Made by a program: the position numbers and the translations under genes. Below, piece by piece: positions 33,878 to 42,045 of a stretch of DNA of 45,967 bases (position 1 is its first letter; each line of letters begins with the position of its first letter). Source of the stretch: Halolactibacillus miurensis. Lineage in GTDB: Bacteria > Bacillota > Bacilli > Bacillales > Amphibacillaceae. The DNA is taken from positions 1 to 45,967 of the forward strand of contig NZ_FPAI01000024.1 of assembly GCF_900116255.1 (NCBI RefSeq), read 5' to 3'. Below the pieces are notes generated by a model, which made no database searches, was not told the origin of the DNA, and saw only the letters and a list, made by a program, of their open reading frames with translations.

Positions 33878-35911
33878 ATGGAATATCATGTATCAATCAA
33901 AGGTAATGATCAAACATTAGGAAACGCTGACCAACCGTTTCGAACAATCTCTCGAGCAGCGGCACTTGCGGTGGCTGGAGATACCGTTATTGTCCATAAA
34001 GGTATCTACCGAGAGTGGGTAAATCCTTTAAACGGAGGAACGAAAGACCACCGAATTGTGTATAAGTCAGCTGGTGATGGTGAAGTCGTGATTACTGGTG
34101 CTGAGCGTATCACAGATTGGACGTCTATTGGAGACAATGTGTGGGTGACTGAAGTCCCGAACGCCATTTTTTCTGTGCGTCATCCGTATGACGTTGAGTT
34201 AGGCGGCGACTGGTTGTTTGATGGGGAGTTGAACGTCCATCTCGGGGATGTCTATTTAGACCATAAATCGTTATACGAAACAGATAGCCTCTTAAAAGTA
34301 AGACGTCCTGAGGTTTGGCCTGATGCCAGATATACCGAAGGTTCACTGTTAAAATGGTACGCGGAAGTTGGACCATCAACGACAAAAATCTGGGCGAATT
34401 TCGGTGATAAAGATCCGAGAATTGAAAATGTTGAAATTAACGTCAGACCCTACTGCTTCTGGCCAGAACAACCAGGCCGTGATTACATTACCGTCAGTGG
34501 CTTTACGCTTCGTCAAGCTTCACCACAATGGGCTCCGCCTACTGATTATCAAGAGGGGTTAATTGGTCCCCATTGGAGCAAAGGATGGATCATTGAAAAT
34601 AATCACATCAGTGAATCAAAAAGTGTTGGTATTAGTTTAGGAACTCGTGTGGGAACAGGACACAAAAAGATCCGAAACAAGCATAATAAAGGTGGTACAC
34701 AACGGGAACAAGAGGTCATCTTTCAAGCCTTACGTGATGGCTGGCATAAAGATCAGGTTGGTAGTCACATCGTTCGCGGTAATGTCATTCATGATTGTGA
34801 ACAAGCCGGGATCGTTGGACATATGGGCGCAGCTTTTAGTCAGATTTATCAAAACAAGATTTACAACATCCATCACAAGCGGTTAAGACATGGCGCTGAA
34901 GTCGCGGGGATTAAGCTACATGCGGCATTAGATACACAGATAAGTGAAAACAACATTCACGGGTGTTATCGTGGTCTTTGGCTTGACTGGCAGGCTCAAG
35001 GAACCCGAATCAGTCGAAACGTCTTTTTTGAGAATGTATCCGAGGACTTGTTTGTTGAAGTATGTCACGGCCCTTATCTCGTCGACCATAATTTGTTTCT
35101 TTCACCGATGAATTTTAGAAATATGGCACAAGGTGGCGCTTTTATTCATAATCTTTTCGCGGGTAGATTCGTTGTTCAATCTGAACTGACACGTACAACG
35201 CCTTATCACTTTCCGCACAATACAATGATTGCTGGTTATTCTAATATTACAGGAGGAGATGATCGTTACTACAACAATGTCTTTTTAGGTGACGGGGATG
35301 ACACAACAGAACCAGTACCGATTACATTCTTTGAACACTTGCCACTAAAGCCGCGGGAAGAAGAACGTGATGCGAACGGAAAAGTTGTAATGGATGGTGT
35401 ACCAGATGACGCCATTTGTTATTTACATCCCGTAGGTTTGGGTAGCTATAATTCTCATCCAAACCAGAAGGATAAACCGTGGTGGGAATATTCGAAAGAG
35501 GAGCTTGATGAACTCGGGGATGAAAAGAAAGCCATTACTCTTGGCAATGCCGTGCTTCCAGTTGCTCTTTCAGGTAACCTCTATCTAAATAAAGCCGTGC
35601 CGAGTAAACATGATTCTGAGGCGAAAAAATCTACTCAGAAGGTGATGGATATGACAATAGATGCGCTAAAAGGTGAGGTGACGCTTCACATATTAGAATC
35701 ACAATTACTCCAAGATATCTCTAACACAGTAATAACGACAGATTTTCTTGGAAAGACTTATCACGCCCATATGGCCTTTGAACAACCAGATGGGCAAGCA
35801 CTCCAACTTGATACGGACTTTTTTGGTCTGAAGCGACCAGAGGTTAATCTTACACCTGGGCCCTTTGAAACATCAGAAAACGGCGTGTTAAATGTGGTTA
35901 TTAAGTTTTAA
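33878..35911 (+). CDS. GH120-like beta-xylosidase
   Basis: A 677-residue protein resembling family GH120 beta-xylosidases such as XylC of Thermoanaerobacterium. It begins with a right-handed beta-helix pattern (YHVSIKGNDQTLGNADQPFRT, GDTVIVHKGIYREWV), has an inserted beta-sandwich in the first third, and returns to helix coils marked by repeated IxxNxI (IIENNHI, IVRGNVIHDC, QIYQNKIYNI, QISENNIHGC). The catalytic pair is probably Asp370 in WLDWQAQGT and Glu394 in LFVEVCHGP. It should release xylose from xylo-oligosaccharides. No signal peptide, so it is intracellular. The ATG follows GAAGGTG. A terminator and a cre-like site mark it as a single-gene, sugar-controlled unit. Confidence 0.85.
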   Translation: MEYHVSIKGNDQTLGNADQPFRTISRAAALAVAGDTVIVHKGIYREWVNPLNGGTKDHRIVYKSAGDGEVVITGAERITDWTSIGDNVWVTEVPNAIFSVRHPYDVELGGDWLFDGELNVHLGDVYLDHKSLYETDSLLKVRRPEVWPDARYTEGSLLKWYAEVGPSTTKIWANFGDKDPRIENVEINVRPYCFWPEQPGRDYITVSGFTLRQASPQWAPPTDYQEGLIGPHWSKGWIIENNHISESKSVGISLGTRVGTGHKKIRNKHNKGGTQREQEVIFQALRDGWHKDQVGSHIVRGNVIHDCEQAGIVGHMGAAFSQIYQNKIYNIHHKRLRHGAEVAGIKLHAALDTQISENNIHGCYRGLWLDWQAQGTRISRNVFFENVSEDLFVEVCHGPYLVDHNLFLSPMNFRNMAQGGAFIHNLFAGRFVVQSELTRTTPYHFPHNTMIAGYSNITGGDDRYYNNVFLGDGDDTTEPVPITFFEHLPLKPREEERDANGKVVMDGVPDDAICYLHPVGLGSYNSHPNQKDKPWWEYSKEELDELGDEKKAITLGNAVLPVALSGNLYLNKAVPSKHDSEAKKSTQKVMDMTIDALKGEVTLHILESQLLQDISNTVITTDFLGKTYHAHMAFEQPDGQALQLDTDFFGLKRPEVNLTPGPFETSENGVLNVVIKF

Positions 35912-35941
35912 AAATGTCTGTAATCAACGATTAAAAAACAA

Positions 35942-35995
35942 ATAAAACGCCCGCTTATTCAAATACTTAACTTGAGTAAGTGGGCGTTTTATATG
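35942..35995 (+). terminator. Terminator after the GH120 gene
   Basis: Arms 35942-35962 and 35972-35992 pair over 21 positions with two G-U pairs (core AAAACGCCC/GGGCGTTTT), 9-base loop. Confidence 0.85.
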
Positions 35996-36295
35996 ACCAG
36001 AGTTAAGCTTTACTAAAGCTGTGTGCCTAAAGTTCTTTTGTCTTAAATACCATCTTTCCAGCTTGCGCAGTAAACATGTCGGGTTAAAAAAAGTTATTTC
36101 TAATCATAAATGTGGCTTTTTGTATTTTCAATATAGGTTAAGTCATGTATCATTTACATTATCAGCCTCCGGTTTTTACATAGGTAAGATACAGATCATT
36201 AATTACAAGATATTATTATAAGAATATACCATAACTTTAATATATTCATACAAATTTTGATTGCTTGAAGTAACTGAAGACATTGGAGGATAAAG
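35996..36295. other. 300-base non-coding gap
   Basis: AT-rich, with small unsupported frames only. The last bases (TTGGAGGATAAAG) form the ribosome site of the next gene. I see no RNA element. Confidence 0.45.
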
Positions 36296-36610
36296 ATGAA
36301 ATATAAAACATATATGCAGGAAGTGGATAAACAATTATTTCGGATGTCTGAGACAGAAAAAACAGCTTGGATACGTCAGTTAGCTCGAACGACTAAAGAG
36401 CATAACCGTGCGGCATTTTTAGATGGTCTAAAGGAGAAAAAACCAGATGATTTAACTGATATCGACTTAAAAACAATCGAATCCTGGTGCCGTCAAGTAA
36501 AAACAGGTAAGGTTTACCTTGAACGCGAATTATCAGAAGAGGTTGGCAGTTATTACTGGGACAATGATAGCTATGATTACTTTGATGAATCTGGTATGAC
36601 GTCGATTTAG
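36296..36610 (+). pseudogene. N-terminal fragment of a frameshifted hypothetical protein
   Basis: A 104-residue frame with a good GGAGG site, ending at TAG 36608-36610. It is helical, with KQLFRMSETEKTAWIRQLA and AAFLDGLKEKKPDDLT, then a very acidic YYWDNDSYDYFDESG. If one base is re-read near 36595, the frame passes into YDVDLEEAVLDEILSVELAD and joins the next 396-residue frame without a stop. I take the two as one gene of about 505 codons broken by a single-base indel. I do not recognise the family. Next to it lies a pRiA4b ORF-3-like gene, probably in the same operon. Confidence 0.65.
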
Positions 36611-36621
36611 AAGAAGCTGTT

Positions 36622-37812
36622 TTGGATGAGATATTATCGGTAGAGCTCGCTGATTTGATTTTACATGCTGTCTATGCGACCTATCAGACGGAGAAAGGGC
36701 ACAACAGAGCACGTATGATTTATGACTATCTGACACGTGATTATATGCAACCCATTAACTTAGAAGCAGTGTTTCGTATCGGTCCTGAAGAACATACAGG
36801 TATTTCAGACTTTATCGAAGAATGGCGGCAGTTTCTTTTAGATACAACTGGCGATCAAGCAGCTACACTACTATTAGAAGCCTGCCTATATCAAGATGAC
36901 TTAGATCATCTTGTTGAGACAGCTCATGTTGGTTATAAACAGCACCCGATATTGTATCTCAATGCATGCGCTCAGTTACTTGAAAGAGAGGCATTTTCGA
37001 TGTGCGAAACAGTGGGATTATCCGCACTAAACGTCTTACCAGAAAACTTAATTATTCGAGGGGAAATCGCCAATCTGACCCGAGCTGCAGCAGCGAAGCT
37101 AGCCCATCAAGATATTGTCGATCAATGTTATAAGGCCGCGTTCCAATCAGAGTCGACGTTAACGAACTTTTTTAATCTGTGTCACTTACCAGAAAGTAAG
37201 GAAAATATTCAAGCCGTCGCGACTTATGTTACGCAGTTACCTGAACAGGAGGTGTTTGACCGAGACAACAATCACCAGCAATGGAAAACGAATGATCTCT
37301 CCCAGAAAAATAAAGACATTCTGCACTTTTTTAGTGGGAAATTTGATGATATATATGAACAGTGTCAAACAGACAAGGAGCCTTTAGGGTGGGGTCATGA
37401 CTTAAAGGAGGTTGTTGTACCTCTGTTCATTCTCTTGTTGAATCAAGATAATAACCTGTCTAAAGTCCAACAGTTACTTAGCTCTCGAATCATTTACCAG
37501 TTAGAGTATAAGGATACGGCCGAAAACTTTTTAGCTGATGTCGCATTATGGAAACATCACGTTACGATAGAAAAAGAAGCGGTTAATCGCTATATATCAT
37601 GGCTTAAAGAAGAAGTAGATAAAAAGACAGAAACGATTGTTGGTGAGGGTCATAGAAAAAGCTATGATAAAGCCGCATTACTGATTGCAGCGCTTGCTGA
37701 GACACTAGTTTCGCATGGATTAATCAATAGTAAAGACACGTTACTTGATCATTATAAACAGGTCCATTCACGAAAAACCGCATTTAAAAGAGAATGTGAC
37801 GCACTAAAATGA
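36622..37812 (+). pseudogene. C-terminal part of the frameshifted hypothetical protein
   Basis: A 396-residue frame that is open from 36589 and would have to start at TTG 36622 without a clear ribosome site. It is alpha-helical with TPR-like spacing (QPINLEAVFRIGPEEHTG, DQAATLLLEACLYQDDLDHL, HPILYLNACAQLLERE) and no membrane segment or catalytic motif I can name. The upstream codons in this frame give WYDVDLEEAVL, a natural continuation of the 36296 frame. It may still be made as a shortened protein. The pRiA4b ORF-3-like gene begins 20 bases later. Confidence 0.6.
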
Positions 37813-37835
37813 ATAAGAGAGGCTGATTTAATTTG

Positions 37836-38849
37836 ATGAATAGATTTAGTAGACTTGAAAAGCAATCAGAGAATAAACCCATCCGACTACATTTAGCCCT
37901 TACAGATGAAGCGCTTTCTAATGACCAAAAGGTTATGATGAAACGCTACGGTGAATCTTTAACAGGAGAAACAATCACACGCGACATAGTCATTCCGTCT
38001 GATATGCCTTTGCATCATTTGCATTATGCTATCCAAAAACTGTTCGGCTTTCAGAATTCACATTTGCGAAGCTTTTACTTACCTGAAGAGGTGTACAGTA
38101 AGCTTACAAACAATACGGTAAAAGGATGGTCTGAGTTAGTCGGCGTACTGTTTCAGCCACCATCAGAATTCGAAAGAGATTTGTTTTGGGATGATGATTA
38201 CAAGCGAGGTAGCATTAACACATGGCTAAAGAAAAAATACACCGGACCTTATCACTATCACGGGTTATTAGAAATCCCAGAAGTCGCAAAGCGTGATGTC
38301 GAAGCATTACTCGAGCGCTTTAAGCTATTGAGAGTATATGAGTCACCAGAAGATTGTGTTGGTACACTGAAGCCTATTATTGATCTGACTTTGGAAGAAA
38401 TGGCGGATGACCTTTATATCGAAGCAGGAACTGAAAGTTTGCTCGAGCGATTAGAAGTGAGACAGGTCCTTGCGGCACAAGGTGAACCATTATCTGATAG
38501 GAACGTATTTCCTGTCACTCATAAGCTCATCTACAATTATGATTTTGGTGATGATTGGATTGTTGAAATTACCAAAGTTGATGGTTTTGATGACCTACTA
38601 AGTCAACACGCCATCAGTTGGTTTGAAATCGATCAAGCAAAAGAAATAGTGATCGATCAGCACAGGCCTGTCTGTTTACACAAACAAGGGTTATCGGTAC
38701 TTGATAATGTTGGCGGATTGAGTGGCTTTGCAAACTTTTTAAGGACAATCTATGAGGGGGAAGATAAAGAGGAAGTAAAAATGACACGGGCTTGGGCAAG
38801 AAGTCTCGGTTGGTCTGATAAGAAAATCGCAAACAACAAGATACTTTAG
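37836..38849 (+). CDS. Plasmid pRiA4b ORF-3 family protein
   Basis: A 337-residue protein (ATG 37836; a TTG at 37833 is possible after AGAGAGG). It carries the features of the pRiA4b ORF-3-like (IS1096 passenger TnpR-like) family: RDIVIPSDMPLHHLHYAIQKLFGFQNSHL near the start and LIYNYDFGDDWIVEITKVDGF in the C-terminal half, where a YDFGDxW motif is diagnostic. An extra middle region (LYIEAGTESLLERLEVRQV) separates the two. The family has no settled function despite its plasmid and transposon origin. It follows the frameshifted gene by 20 bases and probably shares its transcript. Confidence 0.83.
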   Translation: MNRFSRLEKQSENKPIRLHLALTDEALSNDQKVMMKRYGESLTGETITRDIVIPSDMPLHHLHYAIQKLFGFQNSHLRSFYLPEEVYSKLTNNTVKGWSELVGVLFQPPSEFERDLFWDDDYKRGSINTWLKKKYTGPYHYHGLLEIPEVAKRDVEALLERFKLLRVYESPEDCVGTLKPIIDLTLEEMADDLYIEAGTESLLERLEVRQVLAAQGEPLSDRNVFPVTHKLIYNYDFGDDWIVEITKVDGFDDLLSQHAISWFEIDQAKEIVIDQHRPVCLHKQGLSVLDNVGGLSGFANFLRTIYEGEDKEEVKMTRAWARSLGWSDKKIANNKIL

Positions 38850-38971
38850 TAATAAAACGCATGCCCGTTTTAAAATGGGGGTTTCTGATGATAAAGGTGA
38901 GTGGTAACTAATATGCTTAAATCCCTCATGAGAATCATCATTATATGCTGTAAATGAAAGGAGATACTAAC

Positions 38972-39439
38972 ATGATGGTAATGGATACGTTGATTTTCTA
39001 TTTGATTGCCTATGTCATTGTAACGATCATGGCAAGCATGCACTTTTTGTATAATTGGAAAGTGAAAAAGCAACAAGCCTTTGATTCCTCTTTAGGACTG
39101 CACGCACTAAAAGCGAATGCTACACAATTTGAAGCTTTTAAAACAACGAAGCCGTTTCACCCGCTATACAACGTGATGGTTTTTCCAATAGTCGGCGTTG
39201 TCATGATGGGGCAGTTTTCTATTTTCCCCACCCTGACTCAAAGTCTCGGAATAGGCGTCCTTTGGATTGTATACGGCTTGGTTTTGGACTTATTCTGTTG
39301 GGTGATTATACCTCACCCATGGCGATTAACGCTAAAGGACTTATTTGTAACTTATCAACCTTGGATCACTTTGGCATATATCAGCATCGGTTTGAGTCCA
39401 CTCATCAGCATGGTATACCTATCATTATTCATGGCATAA
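38972..39439 (+). CDS. Hypothetical integral membrane protein
   Basis: A 155-residue protein with four hydrophobic segments: residues about 4-24 (TLIFYLIAYVIVTIMASMHF), 65-83 (YNVMVFPIVGVVMMG), 95-118 (LGIGVLWIVYGLVLDLFCWV) and 135-153. A loop contains IIPHPWRLTLKDLFVTYQPW, which looks conserved in character, but I cannot name the family. The ATG at 38972 follows AAAGGAGA. It is a separate gene between the pRiA4b-like gene and the DUF6429 gene. Confidence 0.7.
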   Translation: MMVMDTLIFYLIAYVIVTIMASMHFLYNWKVKKQQAFDSSLGLHALKANATQFEAFKTTKPFHPLYNVMVFPIVGVVMMGQFSIFPTLTQSLGIGVLWIVYGLVLDLFCWVIIPHPWRLTLKDLFVTYQPWITLAYISIGLSPLISMVYLSLFMA

Positions 39440-39653
39440 AGAATAATGCAGTACTCACTGTTGTTTTTTAAGGGGTATTTCTCACTCATTTAATCTATCT
39501 CTCATACTAAATCATTATCTGTAAATATTTGATTCACTTTTAATAGTTAAAAAAGTCTTATTCAATTCAGAATATCACAGAAATGAATAAAATAATGATA
39601 ATGCATTGTAAATTTAAATCGTAACTAAATTACCTATTTATGAGGAGGAGAAA

Positions 39654-39908
39654 ATATCGGAAGAAACGATAAGAGAATTGAGTCTTTTGTTGTTGTATTT
39701 AACCTCTTGGGAGGAAGAAGGGCTACCAGAAGGATTTAAAAGAAGTTGGAAAGGGTATCCGTTTGAGGTGTTAGATGCATTATCAGCGGATGATTTAATT
39801 AGAGGGGGGCATCGTTCTAAATCGGTTTACCTAACTGAAAACGGTGTAAATGAAGCTAAACAGCTCATTAAAAAGTATTTAAATGACGATCAATATATTG
39901 ATCGCTAA
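39654..39908 (+). CDS. DUF6429 family protein with a probable ATA start
   Basis: An 84-residue protein matching DUF6429: LLLLYLTSWEEEG, RSWKGYPFEVLDAL, and RSKSVYLTENGVNEAKQLIKKY. Homologues begin with a short charged helix of the form M.E.I.ELTLLLLYL, which is matched here by SEETIRELSLLLLYL. The codon before that Ser is ATA at 39654, five bases after AGGAGG, exactly where ATG is expected. The only standard start in frame is TTG 39678, which would lose eight residues and has no ribosome site. Either ATA is used weakly or the gene is silenced by a start-codon mutation. Function of the family unknown. Confidence 0.65.
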   Translation: MSEETIRELSLLLLYLTSWEEEGLPEGFKRSWKGYPFEVLDALSADDLIRGGHRSKSVYLTENGVNEAKQLIKKYLNDDQYIDR

Positions 39909-39922
39909 TCAGGGGGATCATA

Positions 39923-40143
39923 ATGTCAAAAAAGAAAAAACAATACGGGAAAAAACATCATCATAAAAATAGAGCAGACAACGATGATGTGATTGAGCAG
40001 GATGATGACTTTTACTTCATTGCTGGGGCGGTGTTCCATTTGGGGTAAGCTGGGATGAGGCAGAAAATGACGGTTTAATTGACCCAGATACAGGGGAAGA
40101 GATAGAAGGAGAAGTGATTAAAGACAGAGATTTTCCCTTTTAA
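39923..40143 (+). pseudogene. Small basic/acidic protein with a frameshift
   Basis: The ATG at 39923 follows AGGGGGATC and gives MSKKKKQYGKKHHHKNRA, then an acidic DDDFYFIAG, before stopping at 40046. In the next frame the sequence continues sensibly as GGVPFGVSWDEAENDG, LIDPDTGEEIEG and DRDFPF to TAA 40141. One base appears lost near 40022-40030. The intact product would be about 73 residues. The stop is four bases before the AGGAGG of the M50-like gene, so they were probably one operon. Family and role unknown. Confidence 0.6.
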
Positions 40144-40155
40144 GGAGGTTAGACA

Positions 40156-40740
40156 ATGTTTGGTTTAAAAGAGCTGATTGGACTTATTTTATCAGCTTTT
40201 TTTATCTTGCCAACGGTTGTGATTCTAAGAGAATTAGGCTATGTTTTAGCTGGCAAACTTGTTGGCGCAAAGAATGCGAGAATTACTTTAGGATCTGGCA
40301 CACGTGTGTTTAAATGGAAAATGTTCGACTTTAGACGGCATTACCAGCTGTATAGTTGGTATTCGTATGATGAACTATCTAATCAAAAAAAATGGGCCTA
40401 TGTGTTTTTATATAGTGCCCCTATATTAATCAATATTATTTTTGGGTTAGTTATTAATGCCTTGATTGCTAATGAGTTTATTGATACGTATGAAACATTT
40501 TGGAATCGGTTTGTATTTTACGCCTTTTACTACGTCTTATTTGATGCTTTACCGATGCGCACCGTTAATGGTAAGCCTAATAATGGACGAATCATCTTTG
40601 ATATGGTGAAGCACGGCAAGCGGACGGACTTAAACAAAGAACGTTTTATCCCTGCGACAACGGAGGTGGAAGATGCTTATCAGAAGGAAATGGCAGAGAT
40701 CGAAAAGATGTTAACTGAAAATGACGTTGATAAACAATAA
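40156..40740 (+). CDS. M50-like membrane protein without zinc ligands (pseudoprotease)
   Basis: A 194-residue membrane protein with the layout of small M50 (site-2 protease-like) peptidases: a first helix ILSAFFILPTVVILRELGYVLAGKLVGA, the following strand ARITLGSGTRVFKW, two more helices at about 80-102 and 118-133, and VNGKPNNGRIIFDM. In active members the first helix has HExxH and the last motif is SDGR; here they read RELGY (Arg25, Tyr29) and NNGR (Asn143). All three zinc ligands are therefore replaced, while the framework is kept. It is probably a non-catalytic membrane binding protein. AAGGAGG precedes the ATG. Confidence 0.72.
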   Translation: MFGLKELIGLILSAFFILPTVVILRELGYVLAGKLVGAKNARITLGSGTRVFKWKMFDFRRHYQLYSWYSYDELSNQKKWAYVFLYSAPILINIIFGLVINALIANEFIDTYETFWNRFVFYAFYYVLFDALPMRTVNGKPNNGRIIFDMVKHGKRTDLNKERFIPATTEVEDAYQKEMAEIEKMLTENDVDKQ

Positions 40741-40856
40741 AATAAACAATATTATTTTTGTTTACTTAAAAGGTAAACATTATTAGAAAACGTTTGTTTA
40801 ACGTTCTTTTTTATGTTATGATAAATATATGAATAACATGAAAGGAAGTGCGCGGG

Positions 40857-41609
40857 ATGGATTTAGAAAGTGTCTCAGTGGATGACTTAATTAAAGGTTA
40901 TAAAGAAGATGACACAAGGCAGTCATACGTTTGTTTAACATGTGAGCAGGCCTTTGATAAACAAGAAGTTTTTCAGGTTGGTGAACGATGGTTTATGGCT
41001 GAGCGGGCAGTAGAGAAACATCTTGAAACGATGCATCCACATTATTTTGATACGCTACTTAAAGATCAAGCTAATTATAATAAGTTAACCGATAAGCAAC
41101 AAACGGTACTAACGTATATGTATCAAGGCGCTTCAGATAAAACAATAGCCGATGCGTTAAGCATTACACCATCCACCGTTAGAAATCAGCGCTTCAGTTT
41201 GCGCGAAAAAGCAAAACAAGCCAAACACTTTTTATCCGTGTATGAACAAGCGCAGCGATCGGCTCAAAAAACGCCATCAGAAACAATGGTCTCTGTTCAT
41301 AAACATGCGACAATGGTCGATGAACGTTATCACATCACGGAGAAAGAACGTGATCAAACGCTTCAAACAGCTTTTCTCTCACTTGAGCCGTTGAAACTCA
41401 AACATTTCCCGAAAAAGGAAAAGAAAAAGATTGTAATCTTGGCAAAAATCGCTGAGTATTTAGATCGCGGTGAGCGTTATTCTGAAATCGAACTGAATCA
41501 TCAACTGGCGATGATTTATGATGACATTGCCACGATTCGTCGATACTTAATTCAATACGGCTTTATGGCACGCAAAAAAGATGGCTCAGCATACTGGGTC
41601 CAAAAGTAG
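40857..41609 (+). CDS. DUF2087/LuxR-type HTH regulator-like protein
   Basis: A 250-residue cytoplasmic protein. The N-terminal part has a CxxC (YVCLTCEQAF) followed by EKHLETMH, a possible zinc-binding segment. A LuxR/GerE-type helix-turn-helix follows (LTDKQQTVLTYMYQGASDKTIADALSITPSTVRNQ), and the C-terminal 80 residues match DUF2087 (LKHFPKKEKKKIVILAKIAEYL, YSEIELNHQLA, DIATIRRYLIQYGFMARKKDGSAYW). It is likely a DNA-binding regulator; target unknown. ATG 40857 is chosen with AAAGGAAG nine bases upstream; a GTG at 40848 is possible. YwbE follows eight bases later. Confidence 0.86.
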   Translation: MDLESVSVDDLIKGYKEDDTRQSYVCLTCEQAFDKQEVFQVGERWFMAERAVEKHLETMHPHYFDTLLKDQANYNKLTDKQQTVLTYMYQGASDKTIADALSITPSTVRNQRFSLREKAKQAKHFLSVYEQAQRSAQKTPSETMVSVHKHATMVDERYHITEKERDQTLQTAFLSLEPLKLKHFPKKEKKKIVILAKIAEYLDRGERYSEIELNHQLAMIYDDIATIRRYLIQYGFMARKKDGSAYWVQK

Positions 41610-41617
41610 GTGAAAAC

Positions 41618-41818
41618 ATGAACGGAAACAAACGAAGTGATATTAAACCAGGTCTTAAAGTAAGTATCGTTCAAAAACAAGACCAACGCACAAACAAATT
41701 AACGGACGGTATCGTTAAAGATATTTTAACCAACAGTAACAACCATCCGCACGGTATTAAAGTGCGTTTAACATCAGGGATTGTCGGACGAGTAAAACAT
41801 ATTTTACCAGAAGAATAA
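41618..41818 (+). CDS. ywbE: YwbE family protein
   Basis: A 66-residue protein matching the YwbE family: RSDIKPGLKVSIVQKQDQRT, LTDGIVKDILTNSN and HPHGIKVRLTSGIVGRVK. It looks like a small KOW/SH3-like beta barrel; function unknown, though the family is widespread. AGGTGAAAAC is the ribosome site, and it is the second gene of an operon with the DUF2087 regulator. A strong terminator follows. Confidence 0.9.
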   Translation: MNGNKRSDIKPGLKVSIVQKQDQRTNKLTDGIVKDILTNSNNHPHGIKVRLTSGIVGRVKHILPEE

Positions 41819-41831
41819 TATAAGTTACGGG

Positions 41832-41859
41832 CACTCAAGGAATCCTTGAGTGTTTTTTT
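41832..41859 (+). terminator. Terminator after ywbE
   Basis: CACTCAAGG-AAT-CCTTGAGTG, 9-bp perfect stem, then seven T. Confidence 0.9.
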
Positions 41860-42045
41860 GTGTTGTTTATAAAAGCTGTTAGATAGTCATCAGGTTTAAA
41901 GTTGTTCTGAATAATTAGAAAATATAAACATTTTTAAAATCAGGCATATTTATACATCGTCCTGTGATTTTATTCAAAAATACCTTGTTTTCTATCCGCT
42001 CATATGGTATTCTATGTTTCGTTTGAGAACATTGGAGGCATGTAT

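Noticed and set aside
36590-36610. Programmed -1 frameshift
   Set aside because: No X XXY YYZ slippery heptamer or downstream stem is visible, so a mutation or sequence error is preferred.
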